Shown here piece by piece: positions 8,859 to 16,885 of a stretch of DNA of 64,000 nt; position 1 is the stretch's first letter; every line of letters starts with the position of its first letter. Below the pieces are notes generated by a model. That model was not told the DNA's origin and did no database searches. It saw nothing but the letters and a program-made list of their open reading frames with translations. Origin of the DNA: JBBDIP01 sp964602455 (lineage in GTDB: Bacteria; Bacillota; Sulfobacillia; Fermentithermobacillales; Fermentithermobacillaceae). The stretch is taken from positions 1-64,000 of the forward strand of contig CAZRRG010000002.1 in assembly GCA_964602455.1 (NCBI GenBank), written 5' to 3'. A program made the position numbers and the translations under genes.

Positions 8859-9557
8859 CTAAGCAATGAGGAGCCTGCGGATCTTCTCCAGGGCAAGTGC
8901 GATCGCGACAATAGAGACCAGCATCAGAACGGTTTTGCCGGCTGTCCCGATGAGTCCGGCCTGGTAGCCCAGAGGGCCCAAGTTCAAGAGCGCGTGCAGA
9001 GCCACGGCATAGCCATATCCGCCCAGCGTTGACGTTGTACCGCCAAGCCGTGAGGCCGCGACCGACGTCATCACGCCGTGAGCAAAGGCAACCACCAGGC
9101 GTTCTGAGATGTACCCGGAGAAGTAGATAAGAGGCAGCGCCTCGCTTGCCTGATCGCGGGATATGGCCCAGGCCAGGTACCACGCCTCGCCCAAACCGAA
9201 TCCAAACCCCGAAGCCATGCCGAATCGATACGCTAGAACTGGGTGTAGAAGCGCGAGGCGAGACTCGGCCAGACCCAGAGGTAGGAGCTTCGCCGCCTCC
9301 TCTGTGAGTGGGGAGATCAGAAGCACGAGGATCAGGAACCGCCACGGCGGCGAACCGGAGCCGGAGGGCCAGGTCAGGCGCTCCGCCGCCAGGGTCACGG
9401 GGGCCTTTACGAACGAGTTGGTCAGGTAACTCAGTGGTAGTCCGATGATGAACGCGGCTAGGACTTGGCGGTCAAGCCTCCACGTTCTCCAGGTGAGCGC
9501 TGATGCCAGGCCGAGGACGATGGTCACGACCAGCGCCGCCCCGGCTATCCCGCTCAC
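8859..9557 (-). CDS. PrsW-like intramembrane protease family protein
   Basis: 232 residues with about seven hydrophobic segments. The PrsW/CPBP-type signature is present: PLTEEAAKLLP (EExxK) around residue 84, FAHGVMTS near 158, and ALHALLNLG near 184, giving two Glu and two His in membrane helices. Family members cut anti-sigma factors or act as membrane metalloproteases; the target here is unknown. The GTG at 9557 follows GGAGAGG. It starts 3 bases after the PH-domain gene, so the two form an operon. Confidence 0.75.
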   Translation of the reverse strand: MSGIAGAALVVTIVLGLASALTWRTWRLDRQVLAAFIIGLPLSYLTNSFVKAPVTLAAERLTWPSGSGSPPWRFLILVLLISPLTEEAAKLLPLGLAESRLALLHPVLAYRFGMASGFGFGLGEAWYLAWAISRDQASEALPLIYFSGYISERLVVAFAHGVMTSVAASRLGGTTSTLGGYGYAVALHALLNLGPLGYQAGLIGTAGKTVLMLVSIVAIALALEKIRRLLIA

Positions 9558-9560
9558 ACG

Positions 9561-10082
9561 CTACCTCTCCTTCATGTATCCCCTAAGTTGGGCGAGGAAA
9601 GCGGCCTCGTCTGCTGGCGTCACGCCGTACTTCTTCGTGGCCGTCTCTATCAGTATGATCCCGCGGAGCGACCGGGTTGCGCACATGATGACGTCGCCGG
9701 TACCCGCATAGGGGATCTTGCCCAAGGCGAAGCCCGGGAACCGGGTACTGGAGTGGATCGTCATGCGGAGATCGGTCTTGCCAACGCTCACGATCTCCGG
9801 CACGGCCACGTTGTACTTCACGGAACCGCAGAACAGCGAGAGCCTATCGGGCGAGAGTTCGTAGCGGACTGTCGTTGACCAGCCTGCAAGCAGCATGGCG
9901 CACACGCCGAGGATGACCAGCGCGGCAGCAGGTATTACCGCCGCAGCTCCGATCCCGCTTCCGCTCCCTACTACGGCCATCAGCGCAAGGCCCGCCAACA
10001 CGAACATGAGGATCGCAGCAAGGCTTAGCCAAAGCCATCCCAGCGAGCGGGCGGCGGGGTACTTCGTTGATTCCGTTTCCAT
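9561..10082 (-). CDS. membrane protein with a PH-like domain
   Basis: 173 residues. Two hydrophobic helices occupy about residues 14-66, followed by a beta-rich stretch (TVRYELSPDRLSLFCGS to the end) that resembles bacterial PH domains next to a membrane anchor, with a final amphipathic helix. Function unknown. The ATG at 10082 is preferred over one at 10148 because GGGGGTGA precedes it. The 216 bases to the divergent MATE gene hold the promoters. Immediate coupling to the PrsW-like gene suggests the two proteins act together. Confidence 0.65.
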   Translation of the reverse strand: METESTKYPAARSLGWLWLSLAAILMFVLAGLALMAVVGSGSGIGAAAVIPAAALVILGVCAMLLAGWSTTVRYELSPDRLSLFCGSVKYNVAVPEIVSVGKTDLRMTIHSSTRFPGFALGKIPYAGTGDVIMCATRSLRGIILIETATKKYGVTPADEAAFLAQLRGYMKER

Positions 10083-10209
10083 GCTCTCACCCCCAGACCG
10101 AGTGCTGCCAAGGTTCCAACGAATCTCCATCGATAGACCATTTGCCACGCACTACAGCGTAACATTACTGCTCCAGCTACCGCGCCTCCTTCCACGAGCC
10201 TCCTCCCCA

Positions 10210-10238
10210 TTGACCTTGCATGCAGGGAGTAATAAGAT
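10210..10238 (+). promoter_or_regulatory. predicted promoter of the MATE gene
   Basis: TTGACC at 10210-10215 and TAAGAT at 10233-10238 are 17 bases apart, about 60 bases before the start codon. It is a near-consensus vegetative promoter in the divergent intergenic region. Confidence 0.6.
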
Positions 10239-10298
10239 CTATCCCGATGGTTTGGTACCCTAAATATCTAGGATTCCCGCCGGGATGAGGACGACGAT

Positions 10299-11771
10299 AT
10301 GCCTTCACGGAGCGAGACGGAGAACATAGACCAGGAAGAAACCCAGGTACAGGTGCAACCCTCACCCGGAGAGATTCCATCTGCGTCCGTTGCTGAAGAG
10401 GCGCCGCGGCAGCGCAGGGCCAGGAGAATAGACCTCAGCAGCCACACCGTCGAGCAGAACATCTGGATACTGGCCGGCCCGCTAATCGCCGAGAGACTCC
10501 TCCAATCGCTAGTCGACTCCGCCGACATGGCCATGGTAGGCCGGGTAGGAGCATCCGCGGTGACGGCTGTCGGCCTTTCAAACCAGATCTCCATGATAGC
10601 CACGGGGTTCTTCGACGCCATCAGAGTCGGCACAACATCGGTAGTAGCGCGCCGTGTGGGCGCAGGACGGAACGACGAAGCCCAGCGGGCGCTGCGGCAG
10701 TCCTTACTCGTCGCCGCCGCTATCGGCATCATCTCTTTCCTGCTCTTCTCGGTTTTCTCCGGCACCTGCCTCAGGCTAATGGGGGCCGAGCCCGACGTCA
10801 TCACCCAGGGAACCAGGTACTTCTGGTGGAAGGGCCTCTCGCTGGTATTTGAGTACATCACGATGACATTCGCGGCGGGCTTGCGAGGATCGGGCAACAC
10901 CAGGCTGCCCATGTGGGTCGGAATGGTGGTCAACGGTCTCAACCTAGCCGGCAACTACGTCCTGATCGGCGGCAACCTCGGATTCCCCCGGATGAACGCA
11001 GAGGGCGCGGGCCTGGCAACCGCTTTCGCACGGTTCATCGGGATGATGATAATAATCCTGCTGACGACCACTCAGGCCAATCCTCTGAAAGACTGGCTAA
11101 AGGGTTCGTTCGGCCCCGACCGCGAAGCCCTCGGCAGTGTCCTTCGCATCGGCGTCCCGGCCTCAGGTGAAAGGCTTACCCTCCGCGGAGCCCAGCTCCT
11201 CTACACCAGGGCCATCGCCGGACTGGGAACCGCTGCATACGCTGCTCACCAGATAGCGCTGCGAACAGAGTCGATATCGCTAGTGCTTGGCTTCTCCTTC
11301 GGCGCTACGGCGACCACTCTCGTCGGGCAGTACTTGGGAGCGAATGACCATGAGAAGGCTGAAAGGGCTGCGCGGAAGTCTCAGCAGATAGCGACTGTGG
11401 CCATGGCGTGCGCCGGCGTCCTTCTGTTCATCTTCGCTCCGGTGATCGTGAGGCTGTTCATCCCCGACAATCCCGAGGTCGTAGCGCTGGGCGCCAGCGT
11501 TGTTAGGATCGTCGCTGTGGCGCAGCCGTTCATGGCCATCAACCACGTCCTCGCGGGCAGCCTGCGGGGCGCGGGCGACACGGCATGGGTTATGTACATC
11601 ACGGGCGCCAGCGCTTGGGCAGTGAGAGTCGTCCTTACCTACCTTCTGGTGGGAAGCTTTGGTCTGCACCTTCAGGGAGCCTGGTACGCCATGGTTCTGG
11701 ACCTCGTCTTCCGCTCCGTCCTGTTCAGGTGGAGGTTCGGGACGGGAAAGTGGAAAGAGATACGGGTGTAG
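10299..11771 (+). CDS. MATE-family multidrug/toxin efflux transporter
   Basis: 490 residues. After a polar, Glu/Gln-rich N-terminal tail of about 45 residues come twelve predicted membrane helices in two pseudo-repeats. MATE signatures include LAGPLIAERLLQSL in helix 1, VGLSNQI, and GLRGSGNTR ending the first half, matched by GSLRGAGDT in the second half. Family members export cationic compounds in exchange for Na+ or H+. AGGA sits 7 bases before the ATG. Monocistronic: own promoter upstream, and the next rightward gene is the tRNA. Confidence 0.92.
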   Translation: MPSRSETENIDQEETQVQVQPSPGEIPSASVAEEAPRQRRARRIDLSSHTVEQNIWILAGPLIAERLLQSLVDSADMAMVGRVGASAVTAVGLSNQISMIATGFFDAIRVGTTSVVARRVGAGRNDEAQRALRQSLLVAAAIGIISFLLFSVFSGTCLRLMGAEPDVITQGTRYFWWKGLSLVFEYITMTFAAGLRGSGNTRLPMWVGMVVNGLNLAGNYVLIGGNLGFPRMNAEGAGLATAFARFIGMMIIILLTTTQANPLKDWLKGSFGPDREALGSVLRIGVPASGERLTLRGAQLLYTRAIAGLGTAAYAAHQIALRTESISLVLGFSFGATATTLVGQYLGANDHEKAERAARKSQQIATVAMACAGVLLFIFAPVIVRLFIPDNPEVVALGASVVRIVAVAQPFMAINHVLAGSLRGAGDTAWVMYITGASAWAVRVVLTYLLVGSFGLHLQGAWYAMVLDLVFRSVLFRWRFGTGKWKEIRV

Positions 11772-11854
11772 TGGCTGCTAGGTGCCTGGATTAGTCAAGT
11801 CTGTCTAGCTGCCCTCTAGACCACAGAGTGACCTGTCCCTGTGAGTGCGAGATA

Positions 11855-11882
11855 GGCAAGCAAAGTCCATCCTTTGTTTGCC
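11855..11882. other. 11-bp stem-loop between the MATE gene and tRNA-Pro
   Basis: GGCAAGCAAAG (11855-11865) pairs with CTTTGTTTGCC (11872-11882) around a 6-base loop, with one G-T wobble. No U-tract follows on either strand. It may stabilise the MATE transcript end or act as a poor terminator. It also covers the predicted -35 of the tRNA promoter. Confidence 0.5.
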
Positions 11883-11905
11883 CTCCTCCAGCAAAACCGT
11901 ATAAT
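11878..11905 (+). promoter_or_regulatory. predicted promoter of tRNA-Pro
   Basis: A perfect -10 TATAAT at 11900-11905 lies 12 bases before the mature 5' end. The best -35 is TTGCCC at 11878-11883, 16 bases away. Confidence 0.6.
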
Positions 11906-11917
11906 GTGAATGTGCGT

Positions 11918-11993
11918 CGGGGAGTGGCGCAGTTGGTAGCGCGCATGGTTTGGGACCATGAGGCCGCAGGTTCAAGTCCTGTCTCCCCGACCA
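11918..11993 (+). tRNA. tRNA-Pro (anticodon TGG)
   Basis: A 76-base cloverleaf. The acceptor CGGGGAG pairs with CTCCCCG, the discriminator is A and CCA is encoded. The anticodon stem CATGG/CCATG carries loop TTTGGGA with anticodon TGG at its centre (codon CCA). The T arm has the normal loop TTCAAGT. Nothing abnormal in the fold. The last 22 bases are overlapped antisense by the end of the unknown gene at 11972. Confidence 0.97.
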
Positions 11994-12595
11994 TCGTGTT
12001 TGAAGAATGACCGGTAGATCTCCGCCGACAACACCCGGTAGGCCGGCCGATACTCAGCGCGATACTGACGGGAGTGGTGCACCGCAGGGTAATGCTCTCG
12101 CACCACGTACGACGTGAAACCTCGGTAACTAGCTCGTCCGAACGGCAGCACACCATCCCGGATCAGTCGTCCCACGACAGCCCAACTGTGCGCAAGATCT
12201 CTCCAGTCGCCGGGCGGCCTCTCCGCAAAGGCGACGAGCGCTCTAGATAGGGCCTCAACGTCCAGACCCAGTCTCTTGAACGGACGCAGGTTCATCCGCC
12301 CAACCGTATCATCCGGGGAAATGCTTTCCCACAGCGGCTCGTCTTCGCACTCATCCGGAGCGTCGGCGAGACGGGCGAGCTCCTCGTTAAGCGAGCGGAG
12401 GGCCTGCTCCGGCGAAGCAATCAGGTGGCCGACACCTAAGTAGGCCTGGTAAAGCATCTTGTAGATATCGCGAACCTGCATGAGCGGCCTGCGATTTCGG
12501 TGCACGAGGATCAGCGACGCCAGACTCCGCTCACGGTCCGCTTCATGGGACTCGGTGCCGCCCGCTTGTTGTATGACGCCCTGCCGTGCGCTCAT
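11972..12595 (-). CDS. conserved-looking hypothetical protein
   Basis: 207 residues, soluble and mostly helical, no family named with confidence. A distinctive segment is MLYQAYLGVGHLI near residue 52, followed by acidic patches and a Tyr/His/Arg-rich C-terminus. The ATG at 12595 has GGAGAGG 5 bases upstream; an in-frame start at 12631 lacks one. Codon use and a clean ribosome site support a real gene. Oddity: its TGA (11972-11974) lies inside the T-loop of tRNA-Pro on the other strand, so its last seven codons are antisense to the tRNA 3' end. It stands alone between the tRNA and a PadR-controlled gene. Confidence 0.7.
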   Translation of the reverse strand: MSARQGVIQQAGGTESHEADRERSLASLILVHRNRRPLMQVRDIYKMLYQAYLGVGHLIASPEQALRSLNEELARLADAPDECEDEPLWESISPDDTVGRMNLRPFKRLGLDVEALSRALVAFAERPPGDWRDLAHSWAVVGRLIRDGVLPFGRASYRGFTSYVVREHYPAVHHSRQYRAEYRPAYRVLSAEIYRSFFKHDGRGDRT

Positions 12596-12649
12596 GGTGT
12601 CCTCTCCGCTCGAGTCATTTCCCGTCTGCACCTGTTTCTTCCTTGAGTT

Positions 12650-12673
12650 CTCTCACAAGAGAGTGCTTTTTTT
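12650..12673 (+). terminator. possible rightward intrinsic terminator
   Basis: CTCTC-acaa-GAGAG is followed by TGC and seven T residues on the plus strand. No rightward gene is close upstream other than tRNA-Pro, 650 bases away, so its use is uncertain. Confidence 0.35.
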
Positions 12674-12700
12674 GACGAACGAGAGCGGCATGGTCTTCTT

Positions 12701-13423
12701 CTAGTTGCGGCACGCACTCCCCGGCTTTCGGAAGCCTGAGACAAGACCAAGCGCGATGCAGCCAATCATTGTGGCGAGTATATACCTCACGGTGAACCAA
12801 GGCGCTGTTGGATCGCCTCCTCCGCTGATCCTGTTCATCAGTTCTGGCAGTCTCCATATGCTGATATCGTATATGAGAGAACTAAGTCCCAGTATGGCAG
12901 CTTTTTCGCCGGTCCAAGCGAACAAGAGAGCTGATGTGATGGCGACCGGACGGTCTCGCCGGTACTTGAACGCCGTTCGAAAGTACAGGGTTCCCACGCC
13001 GAACGGAACTGCGAACAGTACGAGTGCGAACAGCCTGAGTGCCCTCGGGTTGCCGACAATGGGAATCCCCGGGCGTGCGTCATATGTGTAGCCTGCCGCG
13101 GCAAGAAAGCCAAATGACACTACATAGGCGAGAGCCATCAACGAACAACCAATCAGGACGCGCGCGAAGTAATAGCCTCCGCGACTGGATACTACATGCA
13201 AACAAGCTGCCTTGTACTTCTCCCGAAGGCTGTTGACGTCGCCCATTACCCCGATTACCTTGACTCTGGCTTCTTCCGTCTCATATCCCCGCTCGATCAG
13301 GAGCTGGTACTCCTCAGACAGATGGCTCATCAACTCGGCTCTTGCCCTGCTGTAGTAGGAAGGGTCGCTCACATCTCGGAGTATGTCGCTGACGTAGTCC
13401 TCCATCCACTTAGGGTTGTTCAC
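12701..13423 (-). CDS. membrane protein with N-terminal HAAS-like domain, partner of PadR regulator
   Basis: 240 residues. The first ~75 residues are a charged helical region (EDYVSDILRDV, RAELMSHLSEEYQLLIERG, EEARVKVIGVMGD) of the HAAS/DUF1700 kind usually encoded next to PadR regulators. About five hydrophobic segments follow. Its ATG overlaps the end of the padR gene by 14 bases, so the two are translationally coupled. Function unknown; such pairs are thought to sense or respond at the membrane. Confidence 0.7.
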   Translation of the reverse strand: MNNPKWMEDYVSDILRDVSDPSYYSRARAELMSHLSEEYQLLIERGYETEEARVKVIGVMGDVNSLREKYKAACLHVVSSRGGYYFARVLIGCSLMALAYVVSFGFLAAAGYTYDARPGIPIVGNPRALRLFALVLFAVPFGVGTLYFRTAFKYRRDRPVAITSALLFAWTGEKAAILGLSSLIYDISIWRLPELMNRISGGGDPTAPWFTVRYILATMIGCIALGLVSGFRKPGSACRN

Positions 13424-13754
13424 TTAGTTCCCTCCCCAAAATGCGCTCCATGGCATTGACGAGGTCTTCCCATTGCTGCTTCTTGTGTGCCAGAACTGAG
13501 CGTCCCTCTTCGGTCAGCCTGTAGTAGCGGCGCTTTCTGCCGTTCACGGTGGTCTCGTACGAGTCGATATGGTTCTTGCTCTCCATGACGTGGAGCAACG
13601 GATAAAGACTTCCTTGACTCATTGAAAACGCCTTGCCGGATACGAGCTCCATCTCCTGGATGAGTTCGTAGCCATGCATATCCTTTCTACTGAGTAGCTC
13701 AAGGACGATGATCTCGTGTGTTCCTTTGGACAGTTCTTTGTTGATCCTCACCAT
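13410..13754 (-). CDS. PadR-family transcriptional regulator
   Basis: 114 residues, a typical short PadR protein. The winged helix includes HEIIVLELLSRKDMHGYELI, MSQGSLYPLLHVMES and the wing KRRYYRLTEEG; a short dimerising helix ends the protein. PadR proteins usually repress their own operon. The ATG at 13754 is preferred because AGAGGTG precedes it; the frame extends upstream to 13823 without a ribosome site. First gene of a two-gene unit with the HAAS-like membrane protein, which is its probable target. Confidence 0.88.
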   Translation of the reverse strand: MVRINKELSKGTHEIIVLELLSRKDMHGYELIQEMELVSGKAFSMSQGSLYPLLHVMESKNHIDSYETTVNGRKRRYYRLTEEGRSVLAHKKQQWEDLVNAMERILGRELSEQP

Positions 13755-13769
13755 GACACCTCTATATAA

Positions 13770-13798
13770 GATGTATGCGATGCCGGGAGCCGCGTCAA
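13770..13798 (-). promoter_or_regulatory. weak predicted promoter of padR
   Basis: TTGACG (complement of 13793-13798) and TACATC (complement of 13770-13775) are 17 bases apart on the minus strand. The -10 is poor and the implied leader would be very short, so the assignment is tentative. ATGTAT next to it could be part of a PadR operator. Confidence 0.4.
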
Positions 13799-13892
13799 GG
13801 GCAATCGGCACGTTCGACGTCAAGGGAACCCGCCCCCGCCCGGCGAACTGACAACCCAGACAGGCAAGAGTCTACACCGCGGGAGGGCACAC

Positions 13893-14687
13893 ATGGAACC
13901 CGGACCCAAGGACAGCGCCGGCAGCTTCTCAGGTTTCTTCGCGGAGTTCTACGACATACTCCACGCAGGGTTGGACGACGTCGACGCCTATGTCGAGTAC
14001 GCTTCCCGGTTTGGGCCGCGGGTCCTGGAACTCGGGTGCGGCACGGGACGTATCCTCATCCCCTTGGCATGCGCGGGGTTCACCGTGACAGGCGTCGATT
14101 CTTCCGGCGACATGATAGCCATCTGTCGTGAGAGACTGGGATACGAGCCGGAGGACGTGCAGGCAAGGGTCACGGTCATTCAACAAGATGCAAGGGACCT
14201 ACACCTGCAGGAACGCTTCGACCTCATCATCGCCCCGTGCAACTTCCTGAACTACTTCACTGCGCCGGGAGACGTCGAGAAGGTACTCGCCAGGATCCGG
14301 GAGCACCTGGCCCCTGAAGGGACCTTCCTCCTTGACAACGGCGTTCCGGACATGGAACACATGCGGTCGGTGGACGGGACCACCCGGGAGTTCGAGTTTG
14401 AGCATCCCCTCACCGGAACTACCATAACGTACAGGATTACCACCAGGTATGACTTCCAGAGCCAGCGGGAGTTTACCCACTTGGAGCTTGTCGAGGAGGA
14501 CATCTTACCTCTTCGCTTCGCCGAAGCAGATGAGACGCTGGCCTACTACCTTCCTTCCCAGGTTAGGGCCATGTTGTCCGCGGCAGGGTTCGAGATTGTC
14601 GGCGAGCGAGGCTCGCTCACAGAGGACGTCCCGGTGTCCGAGGGCGGCGGCGAGATGGTGTTCTTCTGCAAGCGCAAGGACGCATAG
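13893..14687 (+). CDS. class I SAM-dependent methyltransferase
   Basis: 264 residues. Motif I VLELGCGTGRILIPLA begins near residue 45, followed by the acidic TGVDSSGDM strand end, QQDARDLHL, and motif IV FDLIIAPCNFLNYF. This is the small-molecule methyltransferase pattern with an insert-rich C-terminal half. The substrate cannot be predicted. GGGAGGG lies 6 bases before the ATG. The pantothenate kinase follows 78 bases later on the same strand and may be co-transcribed. Confidence 0.85.
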   Translation: MEPGPKDSAGSFSGFFAEFYDILHAGLDDVDAYVEYASRFGPRVLELGCGTGRILIPLACAGFTVTGVDSSGDMIAICRERLGYEPEDVQARVTVIQQDARDLHLQERFDLIIAPCNFLNYFTAPGDVEKVLARIREHLAPEGTFLLDNGVPDMEHMRSVDGTTREFEFEHPLTGTTITYRITTRYDFQSQREFTHLELVEEDILPLRFAEADETLAYYLPSQVRAMLSAAGFEIVGERGSLTEDVPVSEGGGEMVFFCKRKDA

Positions 14688-14765
14688 ACTGGCGCCAACC
14701 TGTCCTAACCCAGCCCAACAGAGTATGATGGACGTAATTGACCACATGTGCCTGGAGTGAGCCTG

Positions 14766-15596
14766 TTGAAGACCGGAGTCGATATCGGAGGATCCCTTAC
14801 CAAGGTCGTGACTATTGAGGGCGACGAAAGGCGGTACTGCCTGCTCGAACACACAGATGCGTCAAGTGTGGCGAAGATGATACCCCACGAAGGCGAGATC
14901 TATGTCACAGGTTGCGGCGCCAAAGAAGTGGTAAGGCGCCTTGGTCGCCACGCCCATGTTGCCGATGAACTCCAGAGTTTCTGCGCCGGGGCTCGGCAGT
15001 TGTTCACCGAAGAGGGTCACGGCCAGGACCCCTTTGTGCTTGTCAGCATGGGGACAGGCACATCGGTCTTCTACGTCTCCCCTACGTCCGGCACCCGTGC
15101 GGCCGGCACAGGAGTTGGAGGAGGCACCATCATAGGGCTTGGCAGTCTCGTTCTGTCGACCAGGGACTTTGGGAAGATCATGGAGATGGCCTCCATAGGT
15201 AAGAGGCAGCGGGTGGACCTTATGGTAAGCGACCTCTACCGCGATGCCGCGGACTCGCCGGTCCTTAGCGCCCTCACGGCAGCCAACTTCGGCAGAGCGA
15301 GCGGAGGCTCATTGGGTTGCGGCGGGCCGGACGACGCTAAGGCCGCAACTCCCGCCACGCTTGAGGACATATCTTCCGCCATCGTGCAAGTGGTGGTAGA
15401 GACGGTCGCCGTGCTGTCGATCCAAGTGGCAAGGACGTACAAGGCCCACTCTGTCGTTGTGGCAGGCTCACCGAGCAGCCATCCGCTAATTCGCGATCGT
15501 TTCCTCGAGCTCAAAGGCCTCTTGGGGCACGAGTTCACCTTCCTCGAGCACGGGGCGTTCTGCGGCGCTTTGGGAGCAACCCTGCTCAGCCGATAA
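14766..15596 (+). CDS. coaW: type II pantothenate kinase
   Basis: 276 residues of the ASKHA fold. The phosphate-1 loop VDIGGSLTKVV lies near the N-terminus, followed by SMGTGTSVF and the AGTGVGGGTIIGLG adenosine-binding region, then a C-terminal VVAGSPSSHP. This is the arrangement of bacterial type II PanK, which phosphorylates pantothenate at the first step of CoA synthesis. The TTG at 14766 is chosen because GGAG sits 8 bases upstream; two GTG codons at 14748 and 14757 lie before or within that site. Its 3' end overlaps the convergent deacetylase gene by 11 bases. Confidence 0.85.
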   Translation: MKTGVDIGGSLTKVVTIEGDERRYCLLEHTDASSVAKMIPHEGEIYVTGCGAKEVVRRLGRHAHVADELQSFCAGARQLFTEEGHGQDPFVLVSMGTGTSVFYVSPTSGTRAAGTGVGGGTIIGLGSLVLSTRDFGKIMEMASIGKRQRVDLMVSDLYRDAADSPVLSALTAANFGRASGGSLGCGGPDDAKAATPATLEDISSAIVQVVVETVAVLSIQVARTYKAHSVVVAGSPSSHPLIRDRFLELKGLLGHEFTFLEHGAFCGALGATLLSR

Positions 15597-16875
15597 GACC
15601 CGAGTCGAGCGCGGCCAGCACAAGGTGGGCGGCCCAACCCCTCGGCAGAGGGCGATCGGGGTCGACATCCTTGGGCAGAGCGCCGAGCAGCCTGACCGCA
15701 GCCTGATCCTGCTTTCCCGCCAGCGCCGCTGCAACTTCCCTTGCGGTGAGCGGACTACCGGTTCTTCCTGAGAGGCCCGCCTGGAGGGCGCCCGGTCCTG
15801 CCACCTTCTCCGGCCAGGGTCCTTCCAGGATCGCCGCAAGTTCACCGCCTGTAACGGGTCTGCCGGGCGAGAAGGAGTTGTCCCGAAAGCCCGCCCTGAA
15901 GCCTCGCTTTGCGAGAGCCAGCACGCCGGGGAAGAACGGGTCCGCGGGCGATACGTCGGTGAATGGCGACATATCCAGGAGCTCAGACACGGTCACCACC
16001 TGGTAACCGTACGACTTCAGGAGTTCAAGCTGCCGTGGCAGCGCATCGACAATGGGACTCTCGCCCGACATGTTGTAGCCGTCTTTCTGGAAGATGATCT
16101 GCCCGTTCAAGGAAGCGGGATCTCTGGCCAGTTCACGCTCAAGAGCGGCCACCATCGCGTCGACGTCCCGCTTGTAGTCTCCGGTGGAAGCCTTCCACCC
16201 TCCTCCGTCAAAGCTGGCAGCCAGGTAGTTGTAGCGCAGGCGGCCGTACACGTCGTAAGCGGTCTTCCCGTCGGGGATTCCGTCTATGTAGTGAGGCGGG
16301 CGGGCAAGGCGCATCTCGTACCCGAGTTCGGACTTCACATAGTCGTGCAGCTTCCGGAGATCATCTACCACCTCACTGCTGTTTCGAAAGTGCCCCCTCG
16401 AACCGTACACGATGCGACTGGGTCCGAAGTCTATGTGTGTCATGCCGTGGTTGGCGAGCTCGTGGCCTTCATCCAATATCCGCCTCGCCAACGCTTTCTG
16501 ATTGGCTGCGCCGGCCAGGCTGTCGCTGCCGAACTCAGGGTAATGGTCGTACTTCACTCCGCTCCAAAGCGCAGTCCCAGACCTGCCTTTCCTGTCAGGG
16601 TAGTTCCCTGCGGTGCTGCCGATAACGTCGAAGGTCCCTCTCGCGCCGTACCGGCGAAGGGTGTCAAGCAGGCTCTCGGTGAGGCCCTTGCCGCTACCCG
16701 GCCTGGCGGGCGAAGCGGTGGGACCGTCGTCGAAGGTCATTGCCACCACCAGGCGACCCGGCGGAGGGAACACCCTCTCGATGCGCCTTACCGAACTGAG
16801 CGTGCGAGCCATCTTGGCTTTGCGAAGGGCTTTGAAGCCGCGATTAACCATCCTTAGAGGTGCGAGGACATCCAT
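15586..16875 (-). CDS. polysaccharide deacetylase with C-terminal SLH-like region
   Basis: 429 residues. The NodB-type domain has TFDDGP near residue 47 and the metal motif HELANHGMTH near 140, so the metal triad is intact. It is predicted to remove acetyl groups from a glycan. From about residue 305 the chain (FTDVSPADPFFPGV, RAGFRDNSFSPGRPVTGGELAAIL) resembles one to two S-layer-homology repeats, normally used to hold proteins on secondary cell-wall polymers. No signal peptide was found; the N-terminus is basic and starts MDVLAPLRMV. This is odd for a surface protein, so the start or export route is uncertain. It follows the PHP gene by 10 bases. Confidence 0.8.
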   Translation of the reverse strand: MDVLAPLRMVNRGFKALRKAKMARTLSSVRRIERVFPPPGRLVVAMTFDDGPTASPARPGSGKGLTESLLDTLRRYGARGTFDVIGSTAGNYPDRKGRSGTALWSGVKYDHYPEFGSDSLAGAANQKALARRILDEGHELANHGMTHIDFGPSRIVYGSRGHFRNSSEVVDDLRKLHDYVKSELGYEMRLARPPHYIDGIPDGKTAYDVYGRLRYNYLAASFDGGGWKASTGDYKRDVDAMVAALERELARDPASLNGQIIFQKDGYNMSGESPIVDALPRQLELLKSYGYQVVTVSELLDMSPFTDVSPADPFFPGVLALAKRGFRAGFRDNSFSPGRPVTGGELAAILEGPWPEKVAGPGALQAGLSGRTGSPLTAREVAAALAGKQDQAAVRLLGALPKDVDPDRPLPRGWAAHLVLAALDSGLIG

Positions 16876-16885
16876 TGCTTGCTCC

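Noticed and set aside
11828..12010. 60-codon frame across tRNA-Pro on the plus strand
   Set aside because: It reads through the tRNA gene itself and has no supporting ribosome site.
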